NCBI RefSeq assembly: GCF_031312595.1
Contig: NZ_CP133592.1
Location: 620,001-684,000, forward strand
Source of the DNA: Methanolobus sediminis
GTDB taxonomy: Archaea; Halobacteriota; Methanosarcinia; Methanosarcinales; Methanosarcinaceae
Reading direction: 5' to 3'
Length of the DNA stretch: 64,000 nucleotides
This document shows, in pieces, positions 44,756 to 54,919 of the stretch. The notes below the pieces were generated by a model, which was not told the DNA's origin, did not search any database, and worked only from the letters and a program-made list of their open reading frames with translations. A program made the position numbers and the translations under genes. The first letter of the stretch is position 1, and the number at the start of each line of letters is the position of its first letter.

Positions 44756-45387
44756 TCGAGACAACAAGGAAATTCGTTTCAAAGGTACTGGAAAATGAAC
44801 CCAGCACCCATGATATGTCACATATTGAAAGGGTTGAAAGTACCTGTATGAGGATTCAGGAAAAGGAAGGTGGAGACTTACAGGTAATCCGCCTTGCAGC
44901 ACTTCTTCATGACGTAGGTATCGTGAGAGAACACAAGGAAGGTGGCAACCATGCAGAATATAGCGCTGAGATTGCACGTGATTTCCTTGCAGAGAATGGT
45001 GCAGAAGCAGAACTTATAGACCATGTGACATCCTGTATCCTGACCCACCGTTTCAGCCGGGGAATAAAGGCAGAGACAATCGAGGCACAGATCCTTCAGG
45101 ATGCCGATAGGATCGATGCGCTGGGTGCTGTTGGTATTTTCAGGTCACTTGTCTCCATGGGAGCCTTGAGGGCTTTGAAAGAAACGATTGGGACGGTAAA
45201 GGAAACTTCTATGAATGCTTATACAGAAGATCCTTTCGACGGGTTCCACGATTACATGGAAAGAAAACCTTTTAAAATACCTGAAAGACTTAATACGGAA
45301 ACAGCTAAAGATATTGCAGAACAGAGACTGGCAATTATGCGCAAATATCTGGATGAGCTAAAAGAAGAGACATCAGGAGAGAAATAA
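44746..45387 (+). CDS. HD-domain phosphohydrolase
   Basis: 213 residues. HD-superfamily metal ligands: 'STHDMSHIERV' (H...H region), 'LAALLHDVGIV' (HD), 'HVTSCILTHRF' and 'QDADRIDALGAVGIFRSL' (final Asp). Predicted nucleotide or small-phosphate hydrolase. The start lies inside the ligase gene (10-base overlap) and the stop overlaps the start of the deaminase gene by one base (TAATG), so all three are translationally linked. The substrate is unknown; its neighbours suggest purine-nucleoside or SAH metabolism. Confidence 0.85.
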   Translation: MRLIETTRKFVSKVLENEPSTHDMSHIERVESTCMRIQEKEGGDLQVIRLAALLHDVGIVREHKEGGNHAEYSAEIARDFLAENGAEAELIDHVTSCILTHRFSRGIKAETIEAQILQDADRIDALGAVGIFRSLVSMGALRALKETIGTVKETSMNAYTEDPFDGFHDYMERKPFKIPERLNTETAKDIAEQRLAIMRKYLDELKEETSGEK

Positions 45388-46685
45388 TGGCGGATCTTAT
45401 CATAAAGAATGCTTATATCCTTACAATGGACCCGGAAGCAGGTGATATTGAGAACGGGGTCGTTGTTGTAGAGGACGGTAAAATTAAGGAAGTAGGAACT
45501 TCAACAGAATGCACCGCAGAGAAAGTCATCGATGCAAAGGGCTCAGTCCTTATGCCAGGACTTGTTAACACCCACTGCCACGCAGGAATGACACTTTTCA
45601 GAGGCTATGCTGATGATATGCAGCTTCAGGACTGGCTTGAGAATCACATATGGCCTGCCGAAGCTAAACTTACTGACGATGACATTTATGCAGGCACAAA
45701 ACTTGCATGTCTTGAAATGATACGCTCCGGAACCATTGCTTTTGCTGATATGTACATCCACGAGAACAGGGTTGCTCAGGCTGTTGATGAAGCAGGAATT
45801 CGTGCAGCACTTTCCTACGGAATGATAGATTTCGGAGATAAGGAAAAAGCTGACAAGGAACTTGAAGTTGGCAGTGCTTTTGTCAAAGAGTGGAACGGGA
45901 AAGCCGGCGGCAGGATCAGTACAATGTACGGTCCGCATGCACCTAACACATGTTCAAAAGAATTCCTGATCAGAGTTAAAGAGCAGGCTGTAAAGGATAA
46001 TGTAAAACAGCATATCCATGTTCTTGAGACCGAAGCCGAACTTAACTATATGAAAGAGAATTTCGGCATGTGTTCTATCCATTTCCTAAAGGGAATCGAT
46101 TTCTGGGGAACTGATGTACTTGCTGCACACTGTGTATGGCTCTCAGATGGCGACATTAAGATACTTGCTGAATATGGTGTGAATATTTCACATAACCCTA
46201 ACAGTAATATGAAACTCGCTTCCGGCATCTGTCCTGTGGCGAAACTCATTGATGCAGGAGCAAATGTATGTCTTGGAACCGATGGATGTGCTTCCAATAA
46301 CAACCTTGATATGTTTGAGGAAATGAGATCCGCAGCTCTTTTGCAGAAGGTCAGCACAATGGATCCGACTGTGCTTCCTGCACGTAAGGTTCTTGAAATG
46401 GCAACCATCAACGGTGCAAAGGCACTTGGAATCAACAGCGGAATGTTGAAAGAAGGTTATAATGCTGACATGATAATTGTTGACATGAACAAAGCTCATC
46501 TGGCACCAGTCTACGATGTTGCTTCACATCTTGTCTATGCTGCAAGCGGCAAAGATGTCAGCGCTACCATTGTTGATGGAAAGGTGCTTATGGAAGATGG
46601 AAAGGTACTTTCCATGGATGAGCAGGAAGTAATTGACACTGCCATAAAGAGTTCAAAAGACCTTCTTGGAAGAATTGGAAATTAA
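45387..46685 (+). CDS. dadD: 5'-deoxyadenosine / S-adenosylhomocysteine / methylthioadenosine deaminase
   Basis: 432-residue amidohydrolase. Metal-binding and core motifs: 'VLMPGLVNTHCHAGMTLFRGYADDMQLQDWL', 'QHIHVLETEAE', 'AAHCVWLS', 'NPNSNMKLASGICPV' and 'LGTDGCASNNNLDM'. It matches MtaD/DadD, which in methanogens deaminates SAH to S-inosylhomocysteine and also 5'-deoxyadenosine from radical SAM enzymes. The adjacent adenosylhomocysteinase-like gene supports this route. Confidence 0.9.
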   Translation: MADLIIKNAYILTMDPEAGDIENGVVVVEDGKIKEVGTSTECTAEKVIDAKGSVLMPGLVNTHCHAGMTLFRGYADDMQLQDWLENHIWPAEAKLTDDDIYAGTKLACLEMIRSGTIAFADMYIHENRVAQAVDEAGIRAALSYGMIDFGDKEKADKELEVGSAFVKEWNGKAGGRISTMYGPHAPNTCSKEFLIRVKEQAVKDNVKQHIHVLETEAELNYMKENFGMCSIHFLKGIDFWGTDVLAAHCVWLSDGDIKILAEYGVNISHNPNSNMKLASGICPVAKLIDAGANVCLGTDGCASNNNLDMFEEMRSAALLQKVSTMDPTVLPARKVLEMATINGAKALGINSGMLKEGYNADMIIVDMNKAHLAPVYDVASHLVYAASGKDVSATIVDGKVLMEDGKVLSMDEQEVIDTAIKSSKDLLGRIGN

Positions 46686-46758
46686 GTATCATAACTAAGG
46701 CTTACACTTATATTAGATACGTTATTATCAAATGTTATTTTCAAATTGGAGATAAAAG

Positions 46759-47994
46759 ATGACTGATACTGAAATGTTAGAATCCGGAAATATGAAAATT
46801 GACTGGGTTCTTAACCACATGCCTGTTCTTAATATCATCAGGGAACAGTTTGCAAAGGAAAAACCTCTTGCAGGTCACAAAGTTGCAATGGCACTCCACG
46901 TAGAGGCAAAGACCGCAGCTCTCGTTGAAACGCTCGCAATCGGTGGAGCAAAAGTAGCAATTACAGGATGTAATCCTCTTAGTACACAGGATGACGTTTC
47001 ACTGGCATTGCACAACAAGGACAACATCCAGTGTTTTGCAAAATATGACTGCTGCAACGAGGAATATTACGAAGCTATTGACAAAGTACTTGACATGAAA
47101 CCTGACATCACGATCGATGATGGTGCAGACCTCATTTTCAAGCTTCACACAGAACGCACAGACCTTCTGCCAGACATCCTTGGTGGGTGTGAGGAAACTA
47201 CAACAGGCATCCACAGACTTAAGGCAATGGAACGTGACGGAGCTCTTAAGATGCCTGTTATTGCTGTGAATGATGCAATGACAAAGTTCCTCTTTGACAA
47301 CCGCTATGGTACAGGACAGTCCTCATGGGATGGTATCATGAGAACAACAAACCTTCTTGTAGCAGGCAAGAATGTCGTTATTGGCGGATACGGATGGTGT
47401 GGTAAAGGTGCTGCTATGCGCGCAAAGGGTCTTGGAGCAAACGTCATTGTGACCGAAATAGACCCAATCAGAGCACTGGAAGCACGTATGGATGGTAACA
47501 GTGTTATGCCTATGAAAGAGGCTGCAAAGATCGGCGACATATTCCTTACAACCACAGGAAACAAGGATATCCTGAACAGAGAGGATTTCGAAGTCATTAA
47601 AGACGGTGCAATCCTCGCAAATGCAGGTCACTTCAATGTTGAGATCAACCTTGAAGACCTCAAGGCAATGGCAGGTTCTGTCAGGACTGTGAGAAACAAT
47701 ATCAAGGAATACAAGATAGGGGAGAAACGTGTTTACGTGCTTGCTGACGGAAGACTTGTAAACCTTGCAGCAGGTGACGGGCACCCCGCAGAAGTTATGG
47801 ATATGAGCTTTGCAAACCAGGCACTCTGTGTAAGATACATTGCAGAGAACAAGCTTTCAAATGGTGTTCATGCAGTACCTCATGAGCTTGATATCGGCGT
47901 TGCTGAGATGAAACTCATGTCGATGGGCATAAGCATTGACAAGCTTTCTGATGAACAGGAAGCATACATGGCAGGCTGGGAAACCGGAACATAA
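46759..47994 (+). CDS. ahcY: Adenosylhomocysteinase / S-inosylhomocysteine hydrolase
   Basis: 411 residues, NAD-dependent. 'MALHVEAKTAALVETLAIGGAKVAITGCNPLSTQDDV' is the AhcY substrate region, and the NAD loop is 'VVIGGYGWCGKGAAMRAKGLGANVIVTEIDP'. 'HLDIGV'-like end 'PHELDIGVAEMKLMSMG' is typical. In methanogens such as Methanocaldococcus the true substrate is S-inosylhomocysteine made by the deaminase encoded just upstream. It releases homocysteine for methionine recycling. A GGAG ribosome site precedes ATG 46759. Confidence 0.95.
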   Translation: MTDTEMLESGNMKIDWVLNHMPVLNIIREQFAKEKPLAGHKVAMALHVEAKTAALVETLAIGGAKVAITGCNPLSTQDDVSLALHNKDNIQCFAKYDCCNEEYYEAIDKVLDMKPDITIDDGADLIFKLHTERTDLLPDILGGCEETTTGIHRLKAMERDGALKMPVIAVNDAMTKFLFDNRYGTGQSSWDGIMRTTNLLVAGKNVVIGGYGWCGKGAAMRAKGLGANVIVTEIDPIRALEARMDGNSVMPMKEAAKIGDIFLTTTGNKDILNREDFEVIKDGAILANAGHFNVEINLEDLKAMAGSVRTVRNNIKEYKIGEKRVYVLADGRLVNLAAGDGHPAEVMDMSFANQALCVRYIAENKLSNGVHAVPHELDIGVAEMKLMSMGISIDKLSDEQEAYMAGWETGT

Positions 47995-48000
47995 ACCTGT

Positions 48001-48372
48001 CATTTACTTTTTTCTTTTTGAGATTTGAACTGCTACAACATGGGTGCTAACCGAAGGTTCGATATTTTGTTGCAATTATAAGTACTAATAAGCAATAATA
48101 TATCAGGAGTGGCCACTGGAGAGGGAGAAATTAACCACATTTATAGGCTACTTTGTAAAAAGCGGGAATAATAAGATATAAACATTCTGTTTTGGATTAA
48201 ATTATGGGTACATCTATAAAAAAGATATAAGTAATAGTAAGTCATTGGATGCTATAGAAGTTCGAACGCAACGGGGAAGCACGAAAACTATATATACTAA
48301 AAGTGCTTTTATCACCCGCTACACCGAAGTCGATGAACGTGAAGCAGCCTCAGCAAATCCACCCAACATATT
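48001..48372. other. Intergenic region before tRNA-Lys
   Basis: No supported protein-coding frame. A T-rich stretch (48005-48022) follows ahcY. The middle part is A/T rich with a small palindrome GTGGCCAC (48111-48118). A TATA element 'aaaactatatatact' (48285-48299) would start a transcript near 48322 reading into tRNA-Lys and on toward rpoH. Confidence 0.4.
48285..48299 (+). promoter_or_regulatory. Probable promoter of tRNA-Lys and the RNA polymerase operon
   Basis: 'aaaactatatatact' is a strong TATA-like element about 75-88 bases before the tRNA 5' end. No clearer promoter is visible between the tRNA and rpoH (51 bases), so rpoH may share it. Confidence 0.45.
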
Positions 48373-48446
48373 GGGCTCGTAGCTCAGTCAGGCAGAGCGT
48401 CTGGCTTTTAACCAGACGGCCTAGGGTTCAAATCCCTACGAGCCCG
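48373..48446 (+). tRNA. tRNA-Lys (anticodon TTT), CCA encoded
   Basis: Acceptor GGGCTCG pairs with CGAGCCC, discriminator G, encoded CCA at 48447-48449. The D arm contains GCTC...GAGC; the anticodon arm is CTGG-CTTTTAA-CCAG, giving anticodon TTT; the T arm is TAGGGTTCAAATCCCTA. No intron. Confidence 0.96.
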
Positions 48447-48500
48447 CCAATCACTTTGCAAGAGTGTTCACGTTCACATTTTTGAGGGAGGAGTAATATA

Positions 48501-48737
48501 TTGAGAAAATTTAGCCTGCTCGACCATCAGTTGATCCCTAAACATGAAATAATGTTGGAAGATGAACTTAAATCTGTTTTAAAGCAATATGCCATTGAGA
48601 AGGAACAACTACCCAAGATAAAGGTTGTTGATCCCGTTATTCAGGAAATTGGGGCACAGGTTGGAGACGTCGTAAAGATTACACGTATCAGTCAGACCGC
48701 CAGCGAAGCATTCTATTATCGACTTGTCATCGCTTAA
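48501..48737 (+). CDS. rpoH: DNA-directed RNA polymerase subunit H (Rpo5)
   Basis: 78 residues, archaeal homologue of the Rpb5 C-terminal domain. 'FSLLDHQLIPKHEIMLEDELKSVL', 'QLPKIKVVDPVIQEIGAQVGDVVKITR' and 'ASEAFYYRLVIA' are diagnostic. It begins on TTG with the strong ribosome site GGGAGGAG (48484-48491). First protein gene of the RNA polymerase/str cluster. Confidence 0.96.
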   Translation: MRKFSLLDHQLIPKHEIMLEDELKSVLKQYAIEKEQLPKIKVVDPVIQEIGAQVGDVVKITRISQTASEAFYYRLVIA

Positions 48738-48809
48738 CTGCGATATTCACATTATTCAGACAGGGCTTTTTTGCAATAAACACAATAACCACATAAAGAA
48801 GGTGCTATC

Positions 48810-50453
48810 ATAGCGTTAACCAAAGGACAGATCCCACGTTCGTTTTTCACGAAAGATAAGATCGTACAGCATCACATAGATTCCTACAATAAGTTTCTGG
48901 AGACTGGTCTTCAAAAGATCATCGATGAACAGAAGATCATCGAGACCGACCTTGAAGACACATATATCAAACTGGGCAATATCCGCGTTGAGAATCCTGT
49001 TGTCAAGGAAGCGGACGGAGCCATCGAAAACCTCTATCCTAACGAAGCAAGGCTCAGAAACCTTTCCTATTCCGCACCACTCTACCTCCAGATGAGTGTT
49101 GTTGAAAATGATGAAGAGAAAGAACCACAGGAAGCAAAGATCGGACAGCTTCCGGTAATGATCAAATCCGACATATGTAACCTCACTGAGCTTAGCGAGG
49201 AAGAGATGGTCAAATACGGTGAAGACCCACTTGACCCAGGAGGATATTTCATTATCAACGGTACCGAGCGTGTGGTCATGACACTGGAAGACCTCGCTCC
49301 TAACAAGATCCTCACTGAATTCGGAGAAAGATATGGAGACATCATAGAGGTTTCAAAGGTATTCTCACAGAGAAGAGGATACAGGGCACTCGTAGTTGTA
49401 GAAAGAGGAAGAAAATCACTTCTTGAAGTATCATTCCCATCCATTTCAGGCCGTCTTAACTTTATCACACTTATGAGAGCACTCGGCGTGGAGACTGACG
49501 AGGAACTTGTAAAAGCAGTATCCACAGACCCTGAGATCATGAAGTTCATGTTCGAGAACCTTGAAGAGGCAGAGGTCGACAACATTGAAGATGCAATGGA
49601 GAAGATCGGTTCAAGAGTCGCTTCCGGACAGGCAAGGGACTACCAGATCAAACGTGCAAACTACGTGATTGACAGATACCTTTTACCACACCTTGGAAAT
49701 GAGCCACACGACAGGGCAGCAAAGGCAAACTTCCTTGGAAGAATGGCAGAATCATGTTTTGAACTGGCACTTGGCAGGCGTAATCCTGATGACAAGGACC
49801 ACTACTCAAACAAGAGGTTGAAGCTTACCGGTGACCTTATGGAAGACCTGTTCAGGGTTGCATTCAACAGGCTTTCAAGAGACATAAAATACCAGCTTGA
49901 AAGAGCAAACATGAGAAACCGTGAGCTCAATGTGATCACACTTGTAAGGGCAGACGTACTCACAGACAGACTTCAGCACCCACTTGCAACAGGTAACTGG
50001 GTCGGTGGAAGAACTGGTGTATCACAGCTGCTTGACAGGACTGATTATATCTCAACACTTTCCCACCTCAGACGTGTAATTTCCCCGCTTTCAAGGGCAC
50101 AGCCGCACTTCGAGGCTCGTGACCTGCACCCTACACAATGGGGCAGACTTTGTCCGTCAGAAACTCCTGAAGGTCCAAACTGTGGTCTTGTGAAGAACTT
50201 TGCACAAATGGTAGAGCTTTCTACAGGTACCGAGGAAGACAAGAAGATTAAGAACATCCTTTACGACCTTGGCGTTGTGAAGACAGTTCTTAACTCATCC
50301 CTCAAAGCACTTCCTGAGTACGATGAGGAGCTTGACGACTATATGGAAGACATAGAAGTGAGAAACATAGCTGAAGACGAAAAACCAGAACCAATCGGGT
50401 ACACGAACTATTCAGATTCATTAGACGACATGGGAGGACTTCTCGATGAATGA
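48810..50453 (+). CDS. rpoB2: DNA-directed RNA polymerase subunit B'' (Rpo2 N-terminal half)
   Basis: 547 residues if started at the ATA at 48810. The frame is open from an in-frame TAA at 48786 and has no ATG, GTG or TTG before ATG 49092. The 94 residues before 49092 are clearly conserved RpoB'' sequence ('[19 protein letters not shown]', '[18 protein letters not shown]', '[19 protein letters not shown]'), so the gene must start upstream. AAGGTG (48799-48804) lies 5 bases before the ATA, normal Shine-Dalgarno spacing. Later motifs include '[22 protein letters not shown]' and '[26 protein letters not shown]'. It overlaps rpoB' by 8 bases. Confidence 0.9.
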   Translation: MALTKGQIPRSFFTKDKIVQHHIDSYNKFLETGLQKIIDEQKIIETDLEDTYIKLGNIRVENPVVKEADGAIENLYPNEARLRNLSYSAPLYLQMSVVENDEEKEPQEAKIGQLPVMIKSDICNLTELSEEEMVKYGEDPLDPGGYFIINGTERVVMTLEDLAPNKILTEFGERYGDIIEVSKVFSQRRGYRALVVVERGRKSLLEVSFPSISGRLNFITLMRALGVETDEELVKAVSTDPEIMKFMFENLEEAEVDNIEDAMEKIGSRVASGQARDYQIKRANYVIDRYLLPHLGNEPHDRAAKANFLGRMAESCFELALGRRNPDDKDHYSNKRLKLTGDLMEDLFRVAFNRLSRDIKYQLERANMRNRELNVITLVRADVLTDRLQHPLATGNWVGGRTGVSQLLDRTDYISTLSHLRRVISPLSRAQPHFEARDLHPTQWGRLCPSETPEGPNCGLVKNFAQMVELSTGTEEDKKIKNILYDLGVVKTVLNSSLKALPEYDEELDDYMEDIEVRNIAEDEKPEPIGYTNYSDSLDDMGGLLDE

Positions 50454-52260
50454 AGCTAAAGTTTTCCTCAACGGAGAACTCGTAGGAACCCACTCAGACC
50501 CTGCTGAACTTGTAGAAAATATCAGAGAGCAGCGCAGGTCAGGGCTGATGTCAGAACAGATCAATGTAACTTATTATGAAGACATACATGAAGTTCTGAT
50601 CAACACCGACATGGGTCGTGCAAGGAGACCACTGTTCGTTGTAAAGAACGGAGAAGCACTTGTCAGCGATGAGGAGATCGAACTCCTTGCAGAAGGTAAG
50701 ATGGCATATTCCGAACTTACAAAGGCAGGAAAAATAGAGTACCTTGACTCTGAAGAAGAAGAGAATGCATTTATAGCCCTTTACAAGAACCATATCACTG
50801 ATAAGCACACTCACATGGAGATCAACCCGGGACTTATGCTTGGAATATGTACCGGAATGGTACCATACCCGGAACATAATGCATCCCCACGTAACACAAT
50901 GGGTGCAGCAATGGTCAAGCAGTGTATCGGCGTATCAACATCCAACACCAAGCTCAGACCTGACACCCGTGCACACCTTTTACACTATCCACAGCGTGCA
51001 ATGGTAAGGACTCAGACCTGCGAATCCATTCACTTCGATGACAGACCAGCCGGTCAGAACTTCGTTGTAGCTGTAATGTCCTACGAAGGCCACAACATTG
51101 AAGATGCACTGGTTTTCAACAAGGGTTCAATCGAGAGAGGACTTGGAAGAAGTCACTTCCTCAGGACATTTGAGGGCGAAGAAAGACGTTACCCTGGAGG
51201 ACAGGAAGACAAGTTCGAGATCCCTGACTCCGAATTCAGAGGTGCACGTAGCCCTGAAGCATATGCAAACCTTGACATTGACGGTCTTGTAAACCCCGAG
51301 ACAAGAGTAGGTCCAAACGACGTACTTATCGGAAAAACAAGTCCGCCACGTTTCCTTGAGGAACAGTCCGACTTCGGTATCACCGTTGAGCAGCGCAGAG
51401 AAAGTGCAATCACAATGCGTTCCAACGAGAAAGGAGTCGTTGACACAGTCATTCTTACAGAATCCATTAACGGAACACGTCTTGCAAAGGTCAAGATAAG
51501 AGACCAGAGAATCCCTGAGATCGGTGACAAGTTCGCTTCAAGACACGGTCAGAAAGGAGTTATCGGACTTATCGTACCATTTGCTGACATGCCATTTACA
51601 GAGAAAGGAATGGTACCTGACCTTGTAATCAACCCACACGCAATTCCTTCACGTATGACTGTCGGTCACGTGCTTGAAATGATCGGTGGTAAGGTAGGTT
51701 CCATGGAAGGTAGGAGAGTTAATGCAACTGCATTCTCCGGAGAGAATGAAGACGATCTTCGTGCAGCTCTCAAGACCCATGGATTCGCACACACAGGAAA
51801 GGAAGTCTTCTTTGATGGCGTAACCGGAAAGAAGATCCAGGCAGATGTGTTTGTAGGAGTTATCCTTTACCAGAAACTGCACCACATGGTAGCATCAAAG
51901 ATGCACGCAAGGTCAAGAGGACCTGTACAGGTGCTTACAAGGCAGCCAACTGAAGGTCGTGCCCGTGAAGGAGGTCTGCGTTTCGGAGAAATGGAGCGTG
52001 ATGTGCTTATCGGCCACGGTGCTGCAATGACACTGAAAGAAAGACTGCTCGATGAGTCTGACAAGGTAGTAGAACTTGTCTGCGGACACTGTGGAATGAT
52101 CGCAACCTTTGACAGGAAGAGAAATATCAGGTACTGTGCCAACTGTGGTGCTGAGACTGATATCCACCCTGTAGAGATGAGTTACGCATTCAAACTGCTG
52201 CTAGACGAGATCAAATCCCTTGGTGTAGCCCCAAGACTGCAACTTGAGGACGCCGTATAA
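50446..52260 (+). CDS. rpoB1: DNA-directed RNA polymerase subunit B' (Rpo2 C-terminal half)
   Basis: 604 residues, the catalytic-side half of the split beta-like subunit. '[25 protein letters not shown]', '[26 protein letters not shown]', '[20 protein letters not shown]' and '[13 protein letters not shown]' are core motifs. The C-terminal zinc site is '[23 protein letters not shown]'. The B''/B' split is the normal arrangement in methanogens. The start overlaps rpoB'' by 8 bases. Confidence 0.97.
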   Translation: MNEAKVFLNGELVGTHSDPAELVENIREQRRSGLMSEQINVTYYEDIHEVLINTDMGRARRPLFVVKNGEALVSDEEIELLAEGKMAYSELTKAGKIEYLDSEEEENAFIALYKNHITDKHTHMEINPGLMLGICTGMVPYPEHNASPRNTMGAAMVKQCIGVSTSNTKLRPDTRAHLLHYPQRAMVRTQTCESIHFDDRPAGQNFVVAVMSYEGHNIEDALVFNKGSIERGLGRSHFLRTFEGEERRYPGGQEDKFEIPDSEFRGARSPEAYANLDIDGLVNPETRVGPNDVLIGKTSPPRFLEEQSDFGITVEQRRESAITMRSNEKGVVDTVILTESINGTRLAKVKIRDQRIPEIGDKFASRHGQKGVIGLIVPFADMPFTEKGMVPDLVINPHAIPSRMTVGHVLEMIGGKVGSMEGRRVNATAFSGENEDDLRAALKTHGFAHTGKEVFFDGVTGKKIQADVFVGVILYQKLHHMVASKMHARSRGPVQVLTRQPTEGRAREGGLRFGEMERDVLIGHGAAMTLKERLLDESDKVVELVCGHCGMIATFDRKRNIRYCANCGAETDIHPVEMSYAFKLLLDEIKSLGVAPRLQLEDAV

Positions 52261-52273
52261 GGAGAGATTCAAA

Positions 52274-54919
52274 ATGCATAATGATATTCCATCAATTCCA
52301 AAAAGGGTTGGCGCAATTAAATTCGGTCTGCTCTCTCCTAAAGAAGTAAGGAAGATGAGTGTAACAGCAATTATCACCGCTGACACCTACGACGACGACG
52401 GTTATCCAATTGACATGGGTCTTATGGACCTTCGTCTTGGAGTTATCGACCCTGGTCTTAAATGTAAGACCTGTGGCAGCCGTGCAGGAGAATGTCCGGG
52501 ACACTTCGGACACATCGACCTTGTGGCACCGGTCATACACGTAGGTTTTAACAAGACAATACGCAAGACACTGCGTTCAGTATGCCGCAACTGTAGCAGG
52601 CTTCTCCTTGATGCAAGTAAGAAACAGGAGTTCCTTGACCAGTTAAGAACTTGCAAGGACATGGGACACCTTCCAGACGATATCATCAACGAAGTATTCA
52701 AGGAAGCACGCAAGTCAAAGACCTGCCCATACTGTTCAACCGAACAGCTTGAGATCAAGTTCGAAAAACCAAGCGACTATGTAGAAGATGGCCACAAGCT
52801 CACTCCAACCGAGATCCGCGACCGCTTTGAGAACATTCCTGATGAGGATGTAAAAGTTCTTGGCATGGACCCTTCAAGTGCAAGGCCTGAATGGATGATC
52901 CTCACAGTTCTTCCAGTACCACCGGTAACTGTCAGACCTTCAATTACACTTGAATCCGGCCAGCGCAGTGAAGATGACCTGACCCACAAGCTTGTAGATA
53001 TTATTAGAATTAACCAGAGATTCCAGGAGAACAGGGATGCTGGTGCGCCACAGCTTATTATTGAAGACCTGTGGGAATTGCTCCAGTACCATGTTACGAC
53101 ATTCTTCGACAATGAAGTATCAGGCGTACCTCCTGCAAGACACAGATCAGGAAGACCTCTCAAGACCCTCACACAGCGTCTTAAGGGTAAGGAAGGACGT
53201 TTCAGAGGAAGTTTGTCCGGTAAGCGTGTTAACTTCTCAGCACGTACCGTAGTTTCACCTGATCCAAACCTTAGTATCAATGAATTAGGCGTTCCTTTTG
53301 CAATGGCAATGCAGATGACAATTCCTGAGAAGGTCACAACAAGAAACATTGAGCTTCTCCGCATGTACGTACAGCGTGGCAGCGAAGTTCACCCTGGTGC
53401 AAACTATGCAATCCGTGATGATGGAAGGCGTATCAGAGTTTCTGAAATTAACAAGGAAGAACTTGCAGAGAAGATAGAAGTCGGATGGACTGTTGAAAGA
53501 CAGCTCATGGACGGCGACATTGTTCTCTTTAACAGGCAGCCTTCACTTCACAAGATGAGTATCATGGCCCACAGGGTAAAGGTACTTCCATTCAAGACAT
53601 TCAGACTTAACCCGGCAGTATGTGCACCATACAACGCTGACTTTGACGGTGACGAAATGAACATGCACGTTCTGCAGACCGAAGAGTCAAGGGCAGAGGC
53701 CAGCATCCTTATGCAGGTTCAGGAGAACATCCTGTCCCCACGTTTCGGCGGACCAATTATCGGTGGTATACATGACCACATCTCAGGTCTTTTCCTGCTT
53801 ACAAGGAACGAGAATGCCATCACAAAGAATGCAGCTCTTGAACTGCTCAGGAAATCTGACATCAGAGACCTGCCGGAACCTGCAAGTTACTCAGAGAACG
53901 GAGAACCACTGTGGAACGGTAAGCAGATCTTCAGTCAGATCCTTCCTAAAGGACTTTACCTGGAATTCCCTGCACAGGCTTGTTTTAAGTGTGACACCTG
54001 TAAGAAGAGGGACTGTGAATACAATGCATATGTTGTCATAGAAGATGGAGAGATGCTCCAGGGTACTATTGACGAACAGTCCATTGGTGCATTCAAAGGA
54101 AAGATCCTCGATAAGGTAGTAAAGGAATACAGCCCAGAAGCAGGAGCTAAATTCGTAGATGACTTTACCAGACTTGCTATCCGTGGTGTGATGAAAACAG
54201 GTCTTAGTTTCGGTATCAGTGATGAAGACATACCACCTACTGCAAAGATCCAGATAGGAAATCTCCTGAGTGAAGCTGAAGATAAAGTGCAGAAACTCAT
54301 TGAAGCCTACGAGGCAAAGGAACTTGAACCATTGCCAGGACGTACACTCGATGAAACCATTGAAATGAAGATCATGCAGGAACTTGGTAAAGCCAGAGAC
54401 CAGACCGGTAACATTGCCGGTAAGCAACTGGGTCTTGAGAACTCTGCGGTGCTCATGGCAAAGTCAGGAGCAAGAGGTTCAATGCTTAACCTTACCCAGA
54501 TGGCAGCCTGTGTCGGACAACAGGCGGTTCGTGGTGAAAGGATCAGAAGAGGTTATGCAGGAAGGACACTCCCACACTTTGACAAGGGTGACCTTGGTGC
54601 AGATGCCCACGGGTTCGTAAAGGCAAGTTATAAGAGCGGGCTGAACCCGACCGAATACTTCTTCCACGCAATTGGTGGTCGTGAAGGTCTTGTAGATACT
54701 GCGGTTCGTACTTCTCAGTCAGGTTACCTGCAGAGGAGACTTGTTAACGCATTGCAGGATCTTGAAGTCCAGTATGACGGTTCTGTAAGAGAAACACGTG
54801 GTGTCATTGTCCAGTTCAAATACGGAGAAGATGGAATTGACTCCACAAAGAGTGACTATAGTAAACCTGAAGCGATCCATCGTATCGTCAGGAGAGTCAC
54901 CGGTAAGGAGGTGAACTAA
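52274..54919 (+). CDS. rpoA1: DNA-directed RNA polymerase subunit A' (Rpo1 N-terminal)
   Basis: 881 residues from ATG 52274, preceded by AAGGAGAG; an in-frame TTG at 52244 lies within rpoB' and is not used. The N-terminal zinc region 'CKTCGSRAGECPGHFGHIDLV' and the absolutely conserved catalytic 'NADFDGDEMNMHV' (three Mg-binding Asp) are present, with the bridge-helix region 'FFHAIGGREGLVDTAVRTSQSGYLQRRLV'. No intein. Ends directly against rpoA''. Confidence 0.98.
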   Translation: MHNDIPSIPKRVGAIKFGLLSPKEVRKMSVTAIITADTYDDDGYPIDMGLMDLRLGVIDPGLKCKTCGSRAGECPGHFGHIDLVAPVIHVGFNKTIRKTLRSVCRNCSRLLLDASKKQEFLDQLRTCKDMGHLPDDIINEVFKEARKSKTCPYCSTEQLEIKFEKPSDYVEDGHKLTPTEIRDRFENIPDEDVKVLGMDPSSARPEWMILTVLPVPPVTVRPSITLESGQRSEDDLTHKLVDIIRINQRFQENRDAGAPQLIIEDLWELLQYHVTTFFDNEVSGVPPARHRSGRPLKTLTQRLKGKEGRFRGSLSGKRVNFSARTVVSPDPNLSINELGVPFAMAMQMTIPEKVTTRNIELLRMYVQRGSEVHPGANYAIRDDGRRIRVSEINKEELAEKIEVGWTVERQLMDGDIVLFNRQPSLHKMSIMAHRVKVLPFKTFRLNPAVCAPYNADFDGDEMNMHVLQTEESRAEASILMQVQENILSPRFGGPIIGGIHDHISGLFLLTRNENAITKNAALELLRKSDIRDLPEPASYSENGEPLWNGKQIFSQILPKGLYLEFPAQACFKCDTCKKRDCEYNAYVVIEDGEMLQGTIDEQSIGAFKGKILDKVVKEYSPEAGAKFVDDFTRLAIRGVMKTGLSFGISDEDIPPTAKIQIGNLLSEAEDKVQKLIEAYEAKELEPLPGRTLDETIEMKIMQELGKARDQTGNIAGKQLGLENSAVLMAKSGARGSMLNLTQMAACVGQQAVRGERIRRGYAGRTLPHFDKGDLGADAHGFVKASYKSGLNPTEYFFHAIGGREGLVDTAVRTSQSGYLQRRLVNALQDLEVQYDGSVRETRGVIVQFKYGEDGIDSTKSDYSKPEAIHRIVRRVTGKEVN

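Noticed and set aside
48802-48813. GTG at 48802 as the rpoB'' start
   Set aside because: It reads GTG CTA TCA TAG, a stop after three codons in a frame different from rpoB''. Pyrrolysine readthrough of this TAG was considered, but the frame does not join rpoB'', so it does not help.
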